A stretch of DNA of 64,000 nt from a bacterium. Its GTDB lineage: Bacteria; Krumholzibacteriota; Krumholzibacteriia; LZORAL124-64-63. The translations under genes and the position numbers were made by a program. The stretch lies in the NCBI GenBank assembly GCA_016719645.1, contig JADJYS010000028.1, forward strand, positions 62,001 through 126,000, read 5' to 3'. The first letter of the stretch is position 1, and each line of letters opens with the position of its first letter. Below are positions 41,001 to 50,598 of this stretch, one piece after another. Under the pieces are notes generated by a model that did not search any database, was not told where the DNA came from, and saw nothing but the letters and a program-made list of their open reading frames with translations.

Positions 41001-41326
41001 TGCCGGCGGCGTGGCTGCAGGACGGTGGCGTGAGCGTGAAGGGGCTGGCGACGGAGTACGGGCTGCTCGACTTCACGCTGCGGCGCGACGGCGCGATGGT
41101 GACGGCGGTCGTCGGTGGCGGGTTGAAGGTGCCGGCGGGTGGGGTCGTGCTGCGGATACCGCCGATGAGGGGGGTCGCCGGTTGTAGCAACAGCTTGCCG
41201 AGTTCAGATCACGGTACTGCGACCGTCAACGGGTTGACTGGCATCCACTTCACCAAGCTGCCATGTCGCCGCCTGGCGGGGGTTCTGGTGAACGCGGCTC
41301 CGCGATGGCGACGGCGGGTCGCTTGA
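38095..41326 (+). CDS. Large lipoprotein with carbohydrate-binding and six-hairpin glycosidase-like domains; frameshift near the end
   Basis: The signal peptide ends in a lipobox-like VAGGC. Two N-terminal beta-sandwich modules follow: about 35-190, and about 195-320, the latter F5/8 type C (discoidin)-like with ALDGDAATFWTPDKTDRS and RHALDYVVEASDDGQTWRQL. The remainder (about 600-960) looks like an (alpha/alpha)6 barrel: GTRSYNRSWIRDGSLTGWAL, KIPCVVDRRGADPVPEHDSS and MHSYWDDFFALRG. After ...FAYADGET one extra C near 40976 breaks the frame. The next frame continues DALVIGAGVPAAWLQDGGVS to 41326. It probably debranches or trims glucan oligomers, but I cannot name a GH family with certainty. 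Confidence 0.7.
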
Positions 41327-41362
41327 CGATGCCCCCGGCAGGGATCCTTGCGGCGGGTCCGA

Positions 41363-42151
41363 TCAGCGCGCCTGTGCGAACATCCAAACCCAAAGCTCCG
41401 CGCTCCCATAAGCCGGATCCCACGCCCCGTGCCCCACACCAGGGAACTCGATGAACCGCGCCTCGTTGCCCGCCGCCTTCAGCGCCTCGGCCATCCGCCG
41501 CGACTCCGACGGCGGGATCACCGTGTCGTCGGCCCCGTGGAAGATCCAGGTCGGCGTCGCGCCGACCAGCCGCGCCGTCTCCGCGTACGGATCCGCCAGG
41601 CCGACGGTCGCCGGCAGCTGCACGACCGACGTCGTGCCGCCCGGCGGCGGCACGACGCCCCCGCACACCGGCGCGATCGCCGCGAACTTCCCGGGATGTT
41701 CGGTCGCCAGCAGCCACGTGCCGTAGCCGCCGAGCGAGAGCCCGGTCAGGTAGAGCCGGTCCGCGTCGCCGTGGAACTCGGCGACGGCCGCCTCCAGCGT
41801 CGCCATCGCCATGTCCGCCATGTCCCCGGTCCAGGTGCATCCGGCCGGCAGCTGCGGCATCACGACGATCGCCGCGAAGCGCTCGCGGCTCCAGCGGATC
41901 GCCGAGGGCAGGCCGACCTGCGTCTGCCGCATCCCGTCGTCGCCGCGCTCGCCGCTGCCGTGCAGGAACAGGATCACGGGCCAGTCGCGGTCGGGCGTGA
42001 AATCCGCCGGCACGAACACCTGGTAGCGGTGGACCTGTCCGTCCCGCGTCAGGGTGCGGTCGAGGAAGCCGGTGGCGTGGCCGCCGGCCGCCGCGACCGC
42101 GGCGTTGAACAGCGTCATGATCAGGCCTCCCGCCAGCAGCCAGCGTGTCAT
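41363..42151 (-). CDS. Secreted alpha/beta-hydrolase esterase
   Basis: This 262-aa protein has a signal peptide (WLLAGGLIMTLFNAAVAAAG). The alpha/beta-hydrolase fold shows the nucleophile elbow GLSLGGYGTW, a later GADDTVIPPSESRRM acid region and the His motif GVGHGAWDP. ILFLHGSGERGDDG is the oxyanion-hole strand typical of PHB-depolymerase/feruloyl-esterase-like enzymes. It overlaps the GH1 stop by four bases, so it is co-expressed with the glycosidases. It may remove acyl substituents from a glucan; the substrate is unknown. Confidence 0.85.
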   Translation of the reverse strand: MTRWLLAGGLIMTLFNAAVAAAGGHATGFLDRTLTRDGQVHRYQVFVPADFTPDRDWPVILFLHGSGERGDDGMRQTQVGLPSAIRWSRERFAAIVVMPQLPAGCTWTGDMADMAMATLEAAVAEFHGDADRLYLTGLSLGGYGTWLLATEHPGKFAAIAPVCGGVVPPPGGTTSVVQLPATVGLADPYAETARLVGATPTWIFHGADDTVIPPSESRRMAEALKAAGNEARFIEFPGVGHGAWDPAYGSAELWVWMFAQAR

Positions 42152-43518
42152 CGCGGCACCTCCGGGGCGTCGAACTCGGCGCCGTTGGTGCGGACCACCT
42201 CGGCGTAGTAGCGCGCGCTGGCCTTGGGCGTGCGCTTCTGCGTGGCGAAGTCCACGTGGACGATGCCGAAGCGCTTGGCGTAGCCGCAGGCCCACTCGAA
42301 GTTGTCCAGCAGCGACCAGGCGAAGTAGCCGCGCACGTCGGCGCCGGCTGCCATCGCCTCGCGCAGCGCGCGCAGGTGGGCGCGGAAGTAGGCGACCCGG
42401 CGCCGGTCGTCCAGCCCCTCGGGGGGCGAGGTGTCCGGGTCGGGGAAGGCCGCGCCGTTCTCGGTGATGTACAGGGGGATGCTCCCGTAACGCTCGCGGA
42501 GTCCGAGCAGCGTGCGGGTGAGGCTCGCGGGGTGGACCTCCCAGCCCAGGTCCGTGTGCTCGACGTCCGGCTGCGGCACGGGCGCGGCGCGCAGGAAGGG
42601 CACGCGGTCGTCGTGCCGCACCACCGCGCGGGTGTAGTAGTTGAGGCCCAGGAAGTCGAGCGGCTCGCGGATCAGCGCGAAGTCGCCCGCCGGGTGGTCG
42701 GGCCAGGCGTCGCCGTAGATGGCGGGCATCTCCTCGGGGTAGCGCCCGAGCAGCAGCGGGTCGAGGTAGAGGCGGTTCATGGCGGCATCGGCGCGGGCGG
42801 TCGCCGCCACGTCGGCCGGGTCGGTGCTGGCGGGGTATTTCGGCTCGATGTTGACGACGACGCCGACCTTCGCGCGCGACGATTCGCCGCGCAGCGCGCG
42901 CACGGCGGCGCCGTGGGCCAGCAGCAGGTGGTGCGCGGCGCGCATGGCCGCGGCGGGGTCGCGGCGGCCGGGCGCGTGGACGCCGTGCAGGTAGCCGGCG
43001 TCGACCACGACCCACGGCTCGTTCAGCGTCGACCACAGGCCCACGCGGTCGCCGAGCGCGCGGCCGAGGATGCGCGCGTAGTCGGCGAAGCGGTCCACGA
43101 TCTCCGGGTTCGTCCAGCCGCCGGCCGCCTCGAGCGCCTCGGGCAGGTCCCAGTGGTACAGCGTCAGGTTCGGCGCCAGGCCGCGCTCGAGCAGGGCGTC
43201 GACCAGCCGGTCGTAGAAGGCGAGGCCGGCGGGGTTGACCGCGCCGCGGCCGTCGGGCTGCACGCGGCTCCAGGCGACGCTGAAGCGGTAGGCGTTCAGG
43301 CCCATCCCGGCCATCAGGTCCAGGTCCTGCCGCCAGAGGCGGTAGTGGTCGCAGGCCGTGTCGCCGGTGTGGCCGTCGTGGGTGCAGCCGGGCGTGTGCG
43401 AGAAGACGTGCCAGTTGCTCGGGCCGGCGCCGTCGGCCAGCGGCGAGCCCTCGATCTGGTAGGCCGAGGTGGCCGCGCCCCACAGGAAGCCGGCGGGGAA
43501 ACCCTTCCCTGGCGTCAC
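42148..43518 (-). CDS. GH1 beta-glucosidase
   Basis: This 456-aa family 1 retaining beta-glucosidase starts at a GTG that overlaps the GH94 stop (GTGA), with GGGAGG just upstream. The acid/base Glu is in TLNEPW (residue 167) and the nucleophile in YITENG (residue 353). The GH1 N-terminal signature FPAGFLWGAATSAYQIEGSP is complete. There is no signal peptide, so it acts in the cytoplasm. It should hydrolyse sophorose or other short beta-glucosides left by the phosphorylase. Confidence 0.95.
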   Translation of the reverse strand: MTPGKGFPAGFLWGAATSAYQIEGSPLADGAGPSNWHVFSHTPGCTHDGHTGDTACDHYRLWRQDLDLMAGMGLNAYRFSVAWSRVQPDGRGAVNPAGLAFYDRLVDALLERGLAPNLTLYHWDLPEALEAAGGWTNPEIVDRFADYARILGRALGDRVGLWSTLNEPWVVVDAGYLHGVHAPGRRDPAAAMRAAHHLLLAHGAAVRALRGESSRAKVGVVVNIEPKYPASTDPADVAATARADAAMNRLYLDPLLLGRYPEEMPAIYGDAWPDHPAGDFALIREPLDFLGLNYYTRAVVRHDDRVPFLRAAPVPQPDVEHTDLGWEVHPASLTRTLLGLRERYGSIPLYITENGAAFPDPDTSPPEGLDDRRRVAYFRAHLRALREAMAAGADVRGYFAWSLLDNFEWACGYAKRFGIVHVDFATQKRTPKASARYYAEVVRTNGAEFDAPEVPR

Positions 43519-46500
43519 GACGCACCTCCCGGGGCGTCGCCGAGGACCGCCTCGACGCGGTGGGCGCGGCCGTCGCAGGCGACCGGCACGCGGACGCCGC
43601 CGCCCGTGCAGGCCAGCGGCGCGCCGTCGAGCGTGGCGGCGACCACGCCGCGGGCGCGGCCGTCGGGATTGAGCACCGCGATGTCGTAGGTCGTCGCGCC
43701 GTCCGGCGCGCGCCAGGCGATCCCGTAGCGCGGCCAGTCGTCGGGCACGCACGGGCGCAGCTCGAAGGCGTCGCCGCCCGCGAGCCGGAAGCCCAGGATC
43801 GACTCCAGGGCGGTGCGGTGCATCCAGCCCGAGGAGCCGGTGTACCAGGTCCAGCCGCCGCGGCCGACGTGGGGCGGCGCGCCGTAGACGTCCGCGGCGA
43901 CGACGTAGGGTTCGACCTGGTAGACGGCGACGCGGGCCGCGGTGTCGGACAGGTTGACCGGGTTGATCGCCTCCAGCAGGGCCAGGGCGCGGTTGTTGCG
44001 GCCGGCCTCGGCCACGGCGCGCACGTACCACAGGGCGGCGTGCGTGTACTGGCCGCCGTTCTCGCGCACGCCCGCGACGTAGCCCTTGATGTAGCCGGGG
44101 TCGTGGGGCGTGTCGACGAAGGGCGGCGCGAGCAGGCGGATCAGGCCGTGCTGTTCGTCCACGAGGTGCTGCTCCACCGCGTCGAGCGCGGCGGCGGCGC
44201 GATCGGGCCGCGCGGCGCCGGAGAGCACCGACCAGGACTGGGCCAGGGCGTCGATGCGGCACTCGCTGTCGGCGGCGGTGCCGAGCGGCGCGCCGTCGTC
44301 GTAGTAGCCGCGGCGGTACCAGGCGCCGTCCCAGCCGTCGCGCTCGACGGCCTCGCGCAGGCGCGCGGCGTGCTCGCGGTAGCGGCGGGCGCGGGCGTCG
44401 TCGCCGCGCTCGTCGCAGAACGGCGCGAACGCCTCGATGACCGCACAGAGGAAGAAGGCCATCCACACGCTCTCGCCGCGGCCCTCGCGGCCGACGCGGT
44501 TCATGCCGTCGTTCCAGTCGCCGCAGCCGAACAGCGGCAGGCCGTGCGCGCCGACGGCCAGGGAGCGGTCCAGGGCGCGGCAGCAGTGGTCGTAGAGGTC
44601 GGCGCTCTCGCCGGACGGCACGGCCTTCACGAAGCGCTCGTCCTCGCCGGCGTCCAGCGCCGGCGCGTCGAGGAACGGGGCGACCGCGGCCATCACGCCG
44701 CGGTCCCCGGTGGCGCGCACGTAGTCGGCGGCCAGCAGGGGCAGCCACAGCAGGTCGTCCGCGAAGCGCGTGCGCAGGCCGCGGTCGTCGGGCGTGTGCC
44801 ACCAGTGCATCACGTCGCCTTCGCGGAACTGGTGGCCGGCGTGCAGCAGGATCTGCTCGCGCAGCGCCGCGGGCCACAGCGGCGCCAGCGACGAGGCGTC
44901 CTGCAGCTGGTCGCGGAAGCCGAAGGCGCCGCCGGACTGGTACAGCGCCGTGCGCCCCCAGATCCGGCACGACAGCGTCTGGTAGGGCAGCCAGCCGTTG
45001 ACCATCAGGTCCAGGGCCGGGGCCGGGGTCTCGACCCGCACCGTCGAGAGCAGCTCGCGCCAGAATCCGGTCACCGCGTCGTACTCGCGGCGCCAGGCGC
45101 CGGCGACGGACATCGCCGCCGCCAGCTCGCGGGCCTCCGCCTCGCTCGCGGCGTCCCCCAGCAGCAGCACGATGTCGGCGCTCTCGCCCGGCATCAGTTC
45201 GAACGTCGCCTGGTGCGAGAAGCAGGCGTCGAGACCCGCGCCGACCCGGCCCGGCAGGTCGCCGCGGCGCAGGACCTCGGGGCGGGACGGGTCGCCGCCG
45301 ACGCCCAGGAAGGCGGCGCGATCGCCGCAGCCGCGCAGCCGCGCCCGGCCGCCGTCCGCATGGACGGCGCCGAAGGCCGTGCGCTCGACGTGCGGGCCGG
45401 CCTGGCGGTTGCGGGCGAGCAGCAGGCCGTCGCGGTCGCCGAGCGAGGTCGTCACGTGGCGGCCGTCGGACGCGGGGCGGTCGCCCAGCACCAGGCGGCT
45501 GTGGGCGAAGACGGACAGGCGGCGCAGCGACGGGCCGCGGTTGACGACGCTCACGCGCACGAAGCGCACCGGCTTGTCGCGCGCCACGAACAGCAGCGTG
45601 TCGAGGGCCAGGCCGCGGCTCTCGTGGAGGCAGCGGCTGTAGCCGAAGCCGTGGCGCATCTCGTAATCGCCCTCGCCGGGCCGGGGGCCGGGCAGGCAGG
45701 ACCAGAAGGCGCCGTCGTCCTCGTCGCGCACGAAGAACGACTCGTCGTGGGGATCGCCGACCGGATCGTTCGCCCAGGGCGTGAGCCGGCGCTCGCGGCT
45801 GTTGACGCTCCAGGTCGCGCCGGCGCCGGTCTCGCTGACCAGGAAGCCGAAGGACCCGTTCGCCACCACGTTGACCCAGGGTTGCGGCGGCAGGGCCAGC
45901 CGGCCGTCGCGGCCGCGGGCGAGCCGGATCACGTACTCGCGCCCGTCCGGCGCGAAGCCGCCGCAGCCGTTCCAGTGCCGCAGCGCGGCGGCGGCGTCCG
46001 GCAGCGGCGGCGGCGGGGCGTGGGTCGTCGCGGCGCGGGGCCAGACCGTCGGCGCGAGCGGCTCCGCGGGGGTCCCGGCGAGGTCGGGCAGGCGGTCCCG
46101 GACCACCAGGCGGGCGCGGGACAGGACGAGGTCGGCGTCCCCGTCGCCGAGGTCCGAGGGCGTCAGCGTCCTGACGCCGTCATCGTGGCCGCCGTCACGG
46201 CGCTCGCCGACCAGCTCGCTCAGCGACACCTCCAGGCCGAGCGACCGCCAGTAGCGCACCGCCGCGCGCAGCTTCGCGCGCAGGGCCGGGTCCAGGCCCG
46301 CGCGCGCGTCCAGCACGACCGGGATCGCCTCGCCGCCCAGCCCGAGGCGGGCGAGGTCGCCGGGTCCGGCGGCGGCGCGCGCCAGGATGTCCGGCGCGGC
46401 CCGCAGGCGCGGATCCCCGTAGAGCATCGCGCCGGCGAGATCCTGCAGGTAGGCCGCGTCCGCGGCCGTGAGTCCGGCCAGCTTCAGGTCGCGGCGCGCC

Positions 46501-47372
46501 GCTTCCCGGGCGCCCGCGAACGCCGAAGTCGCGCAGCGCCGTCCGGCTCGGTCGCCGACCAGGGCGAGGGCCGCGTCGCGGTCCGGGGCGGCGCCCAGCA
46601 GGCTGCTGCAGGCGACGCTCTCGTCCGGGTCCAAGGTGAGGGTCCGGCGCAGCGCGACCACGGGGTCGAGCACGTTGCCCACGGTGCCGGTCAAGGCGCC
46701 TGCTGCTGTCATCGCGTTTGGTCGCAACAAGTTGCCGCCGCGGCCGAGGAAGCGGTGACGGTCCGTCTCGTATTCGGGGACGTCGTCTCCCAGATCGGCC
46801 TGGACCAGCCAGGGCGGCGCCTCGTCCGCCCCGCGGGGGCGGCGGCGGACCAGCAGGGCCCGCGAGGCGGCGTCGAACTCCGTCTGCAGGAACAGGTTGG
46901 AAAAGACGGGATGCGAGGCGTAGGCCGCCGCGGGCGCCAGGACGACCTCGGCGGCGGTGGTCAGGTCCAGCCAGCGGCGCTGCCCGGAACGGTTGGTCAG
47001 CGTGACGCGCCGGACCTCGCAGCCGTCGGGATCGACGCAGATCTCCAGGCGGGCGGCGATCCCGGCCTGCTCGTGCTCGATCGTGAAGACGCCGGGCTCC
47101 CAGATGGCCCGCCGGACCGCGCCCGGCTCGCTGGGATCCGGATGGCCCAGGATCCAGTAATGAAAATTCTCACGATCTCTGATATAATAGAACGAACCAT
47201 CACTATCGATGACGCGGTCGCCTCGCCAGAGGGTGAGACTCACGCCATTTCGGGCGGTGTAACCGGTCCCGTGGGCCGTGATCAGGGTGGTCGTTCCGGC
47301 GGCCGCCAGCAGGGCGGCGGGAGGGGACGGCCGGCAGGGGTCCGGAATTCGGGGCAACCGACCTTCGTCCAT
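43515..47372 (-). CDS. GH94 phosphorylase, 1,2-beta-oligoglucan phosphorylase-like
   Basis: This 1285-aa protein matches the C-terminal half of cyclic beta-1,2-glucan synthases: a super-sandwich (LEICVDPDGCEVRRVTLTNR, YASHPVFSNLFLQTE), an (alpha/alpha)6 catalytic barrel and a closing jelly-roll. The general-acid Asp is in FGCGDWNDGMNRVG at about residue 951. Flanking GGQYTHAALWYVRAVA and WTWYTGSSGWMHR are typical of GH94. The N-terminal glycosyltransferase and membrane parts of the synthase are absent, and there is no signal peptide. It should therefore phosphorolyse linear beta-1,2-gluco-oligosaccharides to glucose 1-phosphate. It is the first gene of a minus-strand operon with GH1 and the esterase, facing lacI. 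Confidence 0.85.
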   Translation of the reverse strand: MDEGRLPRIPDPCRPSPPAALLAAAGTTTLITAHGTGYTARNGVSLTLWRGDRVIDSDGSFYYIRDRENFHYWILGHPDPSEPGAVRRAIWEPGVFTIEHEQAGIAARLEICVDPDGCEVRRVTLTNRSGQRRWLDLTTAAEVVLAPAAAYASHPVFSNLFLQTEFDAASRALLVRRRPRGADEAPPWLVQADLGDDVPEYETDRHRFLGRGGNLLRPNAMTAAGALTGTVGNVLDPVVALRRTLTLDPDESVACSSLLGAAPDRDAALALVGDRAGRRCATSAFAGAREAARRDLKLAGLTAADAAYLQDLAGAMLYGDPRLRAAPDILARAAAGPGDLARLGLGGEAIPVVLDARAGLDPALRAKLRAAVRYWRSLGLEVSLSELVGERRDGGHDDGVRTLTPSDLGDGDADLVLSRARLVVRDRLPDLAGTPAEPLAPTVWPRAATTHAPPPPLPDAAAALRHWNGCGGFAPDGREYVIRLARGRDGRLALPPQPWVNVVANGSFGFLVSETGAGATWSVNSRERRLTPWANDPVGDPHDESFFVRDEDDGAFWSCLPGPRPGEGDYEMRHGFGYSRCLHESRGLALDTLLFVARDKPVRFVRVSVVNRGPSLRRLSVFAHSRLVLGDRPASDGRHVTTSLGDRDGLLLARNRQAGPHVERTAFGAVHADGGRARLRGCGDRAAFLGVGGDPSRPEVLRRGDLPGRVGAGLDACFSHQATFELMPGESADIVLLLGDAASEAEARELAAAMSVAGAWRREYDAVTGFWRELLSTVRVETPAPALDLMVNGWLPYQTLSCRIWGRTALYQSGGAFGFRDQLQDASSLAPLWPAALREQILLHAGHQFREGDVMHWWHTPDDRGLRTRFADDLLWLPLLAADYVRATGDRGVMAAVAPFLDAPALDAGEDERFVKAVPSGESADLYDHCCRALDRSLAVGAHGLPLFGCGDWNDGMNRVGREGRGESVWMAFFLCAVIEAFAPFCDERGDDARARRYREHAARLREAVERDGWDGAWYRRGYYDDGAPLGTAADSECRIDALAQSWSVLSGAARPDRAAAALDAVEQHLVDEQHGLIRLLAPPFVDTPHDPGYIKGYVAGVRENGGQYTHAALWYVRAVAEAGRNNRALALLEAINPVNLSDTAARVAVYQVEPYVVAADVYGAPPHVGRGGWTWYTGSSGWMHRTALESILGFRLAGGDAFELRPCVPDDWPRYGIAWRAPDGATTYDIAVLNPDGRARGVVAATLDGAPLACTGGGVRVPVACDGRAHRVEAVLGDAPGGAS

Positions 47373-47463
47373 CTGCAGCAGCTCCCGGCACGGGGTACGG
47401 CGAGGCGGATCAGGCGGTGGTCCCCTCGGATTCCCGGCAACGATTAGGTGATTTCAGGCCGTT

Positions 47464-47511
47464 TGTCAATTGGGGGGTTGACACGCGGTTGAATTTATGA
47501 AACCGTTTACA
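47464..47511. promoter_or_regulatory. LacI-family operator with flanking -35-like boxes
   Basis: TGAAACCGTTTACA at 47498-47511 fits the LacI/GalR operator consensus (near-palindrome around a central CG). A perfect TTGACA at 47478-47483 faces lacI, and another on the minus strand (47469-47464) faces the GH94 operon. No clear -10 box accompanies either. The operator would let the LacI protein control both its own gene and the glycosidase operon. Confidence 0.65.
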
Positions 47512-47611
47512 TGGCGCTCACGGAAACCACATCCGGGGCGCAGATCGCCGGTGCGCACGCGACAGGGATGGCGTGCGGTCGCCAAGCAGGAGGCGCGGTC
47601 GGGAGAAGCAG

Positions 47612-48661
47612 ATGGCCACGATCCGAGATGTCGCCAAGACAGCCGGGGTATCGATCGCCACCGTGTCGCGGGTCTTCAACGGCAACACCGCCGTCAATGA
47701 AGACACCGCGCTGCAGGTCTGGGCGGCGGCCTCGGCCCTCGATTACTGGCCCAACGGCGCCGCCCGCAGCCTGACCACCAGCCGCTCCAACACCCTCGGC
47801 GTCCTGCTCCCCGACCTGTTCGGGGACTTCTTCTCCGAAGTCATCCGCGGCATCGACCAGCTGGCCAAGCGCGAGAAGTACCAAACCCTGGTCTCCGGCT
47901 CGCACGCCAGCGTCGAGGACGTCCTGGCCGCCACCCGCGCCATGCGCGGCCGCATCGACGGCCTGGTCATGATGGCGCCCGACAGCATCACCGTCGAATC
48001 GGTCGCCAAGATCCGCCGCCGCCTGCCGGTGGTGCTGATCAGCCCCCCCTTCGCGGTCGACGGCTGCAGCTCGGTCTCGGTCGCCAGCTTCTCGGGCGCC
48101 CGCGCCGTGGTGGCGCACCTGGTCGGGCTCGGCCACCGCGAGATCGCGATGGTCGCCGGGCCCGCGGGCAACGTCGACGCCGAGGAGCGCCTGCGCGGCT
48201 ACCGCCGCGGCCTGCTGGAGGCCGGGATCCCGCCCCGCGACGAACTCGTGGTCCAGGGCGATTTCCGGGAGTCCTCCGGCTACGCCGCCGCCGCGGCCCT
48301 GCTGGACCGGCGCCCGCGGCCGACCGCCGTCTTCGCGGCCAACGACTGCATGGCCATCGGCCTGATGAGCGCCCTGGGCAACGCCGGGCTGTCGGTGCCG
48401 CACGACGTGGCGGTCGTCGGCTTCGACAACATCACGATGGCCCAGTACATGCGCCCCCCCCTGACCACCGTCCACGTCGACGCCTACGCCCTGGGCCAGA
48501 AGGCCGTGCGGCTCATGCTCGACACCCTGGCCGACCCCGAGGGCGGAAAAGTCACGGTCCAGACGATCGATGTTATCTTGAAGGTGCGCAGCTCCTGCGG
48601 GGCCCGCCCCGCGGTGGCGACGAATCTCCCGGCCGGACCCAAAACGGAACCACAGCGATGA
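47612..48661 (+). CDS. LacI-family transcriptional regulator
   Basis: This 349-aa regulator has the N-terminal DNA-binding motif ATIRDVAKTAGVSIATVSRV followed by FNG, a hinge helix (GAARSLTTSRSNTLGVLLPD) and a periplasmic-binding-like sensor domain. I chose ATG 47612 (GGGAGA upstream) over the longer frame to 47573, since LacI proteins start at this point. It lies between the operator it probably binds and the outer-membrane uptake genes. The inducer is probably a glucan oligosaccharide or glucose 1-phosphate derivative, by context. Confidence 0.95.
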   Translation: MATIRDVAKTAGVSIATVSRVFNGNTAVNEDTALQVWAAASALDYWPNGAARSLTTSRSNTLGVLLPDLFGDFFSEVIRGIDQLAKREKYQTLVSGSHASVEDVLAATRAMRGRIDGLVMMAPDSITVESVAKIRRRLPVVLISPPFAVDGCSSVSVASFSGARAVVAHLVGLGHREIAMVAGPAGNVDAEERLRGYRRGLLEAGIPPRDELVVQGDFRESSGYAAAAALLDRRPRPTAVFAANDCMAIGLMSALGNAGLSVPHDVAVVGFDNITMAQYMRPPLTTVHVDAYALGQKAVRLMLDTLADPEGGKVTVQTIDVILKVRSSCGARPAVATNLPAGPKTEPQR

Positions 48662-48708
48662 TCCCCAATCGTCACGTCAACGTCGCCGACACCCTGGAGG
48701 TACCTACC

Positions 48709-50592
48709 GTGAAACGCATGACCATGTTGTTGCTGGTGGCCGCGGCGTGCCTGTCCGCCGCCGCCGTCCAGGCGCAGGCCGTCCGCGAGGACGTCATCTG
48801 GGCCCGGACCACGACCGCCCCGATCACGCTCGACGGCGTGCTGAACGAGGCCGCCTGGGCCGCCGCCGAGTCGAAGAACGTGGAGTTCGGCCTCGACGCC
48901 GGCATCCCCGGCAGCGGCTGGAAGATGGAGGCGGGCTGGCCGCCCGTCGACGTCACCGTCGCGAACATGAAGTTCCTGGTCAACGGCAACCAGCTCTACG
49001 TCGGCTTCGAGGTGCAGGACAAGTCGGTGGGCGGCTCGGTGGAGTTCAACCGCTTCGACGGCTTCATCATGGGCCTCAAGGACCACGCCGTCCTGGGCAC
49101 CTACAAGCCCGTCGCCGAGTACGTGTACGCCTTCTGGAACCTCGGCGGCGCCGCCGACCCGCAGCCGGCCACGCAGGAACCCAGGTTCTACGGCCGCTGG
49201 GGCAGCTTCGACCCCGCCGTGCCCCGCACGCCGGAGCAGATCGCGGCCTGGGACGCCGTCACCGTCGTCCACGGGATCAAGAACAGCGACACGGTCGACG
49301 ACACGGGCTACACCGTCGAGATGCGCTTCGACCTGGCCGTCATGGGCTACGACGTGACGCAGCCCGGCGGCGACATCGTGGAGTGGAACGTCTCGATCTA
49401 CGACTGCGACTGGTTCTGGCCGATCGACCCGCTGCGCTTCAGCGCCGCCCGCGTCTGGTGGCAGGGCCCGTGGGGCAACGCCGCGTGGTACAACGAGGTC
49501 CGCATCCACGCCAGCCCCGACGTGACGACCGCGTCGGGCCCCGCGCCCGTCATCGAGCCCGAGTTCGTCATCAGCGAGATCAACGCCACGCCGACGATCG
49601 ACGGCGTCCTGAACGAGGCCGCCTGGAGCGATCCCGGCATCTTCTCGGTCGACATCCGCCACGGCGACGACGCCCTGCGCGAGAGCTACCCCGGCGTCGC
49701 GTCCGCCCGCGCCGGCGAGTACCAGCCGCCGGTGAACGGCGGCACGGCCTTCGTGCTGGACCCGGCCGACGCCACGGTCAAGATGTACGTCAAGGGCGAC
49801 ATGCTCTACCTGGGTCTCGAGTCCCGCGACATGGTGGTCCAGTACCACCCCGAGTTCAACCGCTGGGACGGCCTGCTGCTCACGATCAACGACCGCGACG
49901 AACGCGGCGGCGACAACAACTTCGTCGGGCGGCGCCTGGCGTTCCAGGTCGGCGCCGACGGCTCGGCGGTGCCCCAGGACTACCTGGCCAGCATGGTGGC
50001 CGAGACGACCGCCCAGGTCGCCGTGTCGCTGATGGCCGGCACGTCGGTCGACACGCTCGGCCTCGAGCCCGACACCGGCTACACGGCCGAGATCGCGGTC
50101 GACCTCACGGCCCTGGGCTACCCCAGCGGCCTGGGCGACCGCGCGTTCTTCCCCGGCCTCACCGTGCTCGACGGCGACTCGTTCCTCCCCGCCACCGACA
50201 GCTACGGCACGCGCACCTGGTGGTACCGCGAGTACGAGGGCACCTGCTGCGCCGCCTGGGCGCACCTCGCCCCGAACGCCACGGGCGTGAACGACGGCGG
50301 GCAGGACGACGGCTACGCGTCGGCGCGGCAGGCGATGAACGCCTCGTCCCGGCCGATGATCATGTACTCGATGCCCCTGCGCAGCCAGGTGACGTTCGAG
50401 GTGTACGACGTCAGGGGCCGGACGGTGGAGCGCCGCCAGCTCGGCGTCCAGGGCGGCGGCGAGTTCTCGATCCCGCTGTTCGAGGACGGCGACCACGCCG
50501 CGGGCCTGTACCTGTACCGCCTGCAGATGGTGGATCCCGAGACCGGCGCCGAGCGCGAGACGCTGCGCGGCAAAACGATCTACCTGAAGTGA
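48709..50592 (+). CDS. Secreted protein with two CBM9-like domains and a C-terminal sorting domain
   Basis: I chose GTG 48709, with GGAGG eight bases upstream, giving a clean signal peptide (MTMLLLVAAACLSAAAVQAQ). An earlier ATG (48658) overlaps lacI but lacks a site. Two similar domains follow (about 30-275 and 295-530), each opening with ITLDGVLNEAAW or PTIDGVLNEAAW, the CBM9/DOMON-like carbohydrate-binding signature. The last 75 residues (SQVTFEVYDVRGRTVERRQL ... AAGLYLYRLQM) are the FlgD-like sorting/anchoring domain of secreted FCB proteins. It is probably a surface glycan-binding partner of the adjacent receptor. Confidence 0.85.
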   Translation: MKRMTMLLLVAAACLSAAAVQAQAVREDVIWARTTTAPITLDGVLNEAAWAAAESKNVEFGLDAGIPGSGWKMEAGWPPVDVTVANMKFLVNGNQLYVGFEVQDKSVGGSVEFNRFDGFIMGLKDHAVLGTYKPVAEYVYAFWNLGGAADPQPATQEPRFYGRWGSFDPAVPRTPEQIAAWDAVTVVHGIKNSDTVDDTGYTVEMRFDLAVMGYDVTQPGGDIVEWNVSIYDCDWFWPIDPLRFSAARVWWQGPWGNAAWYNEVRIHASPDVTTASGPAPVIEPEFVISEINATPTIDGVLNEAAWSDPGIFSVDIRHGDDALRESYPGVASARAGEYQPPVNGGTAFVLDPADATVKMYVKGDMLYLGLESRDMVVQYHPEFNRWDGLLLTINDRDERGGDNNFVGRRLAFQVGADGSAVPQDYLASMVAETTAQVAVSLMAGTSVDTLGLEPDTGYTAEIAVDLTALGYPSGLGDRAFFPGLTVLDGDSFLPATDSYGTRTWWYREYEGTCCAAWAHLAPNATGVNDGGQDDGYASARQAMNASSRPMIMYSMPLRSQVTFEVYDVRGRTVERRQLGVQGGGEFSIPLFEDGDHAAGLYLYRLQMVDPETGAERETLRGKTIYLK

Positions 50593-50598
50593 CCACAA

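Noticed and set aside
47155..47215. AT-rich patch inside the otherwise GC-rich GH94 gene, including a TATAAT-like stretch
   Set aside because: It encodes a run of Phe, Tyr, Ile, Asn and Asp residues in a conserved part of the enzyme, so amino-acid content explains it.
28092..47447. Many very long antisense or overlapping frames of Arg/Ala/Gly- or His/Val/Gln-rich composition
   Set aside because: They mirror real genes in high-GC DNA and lack start signals, motifs or plausible composition.
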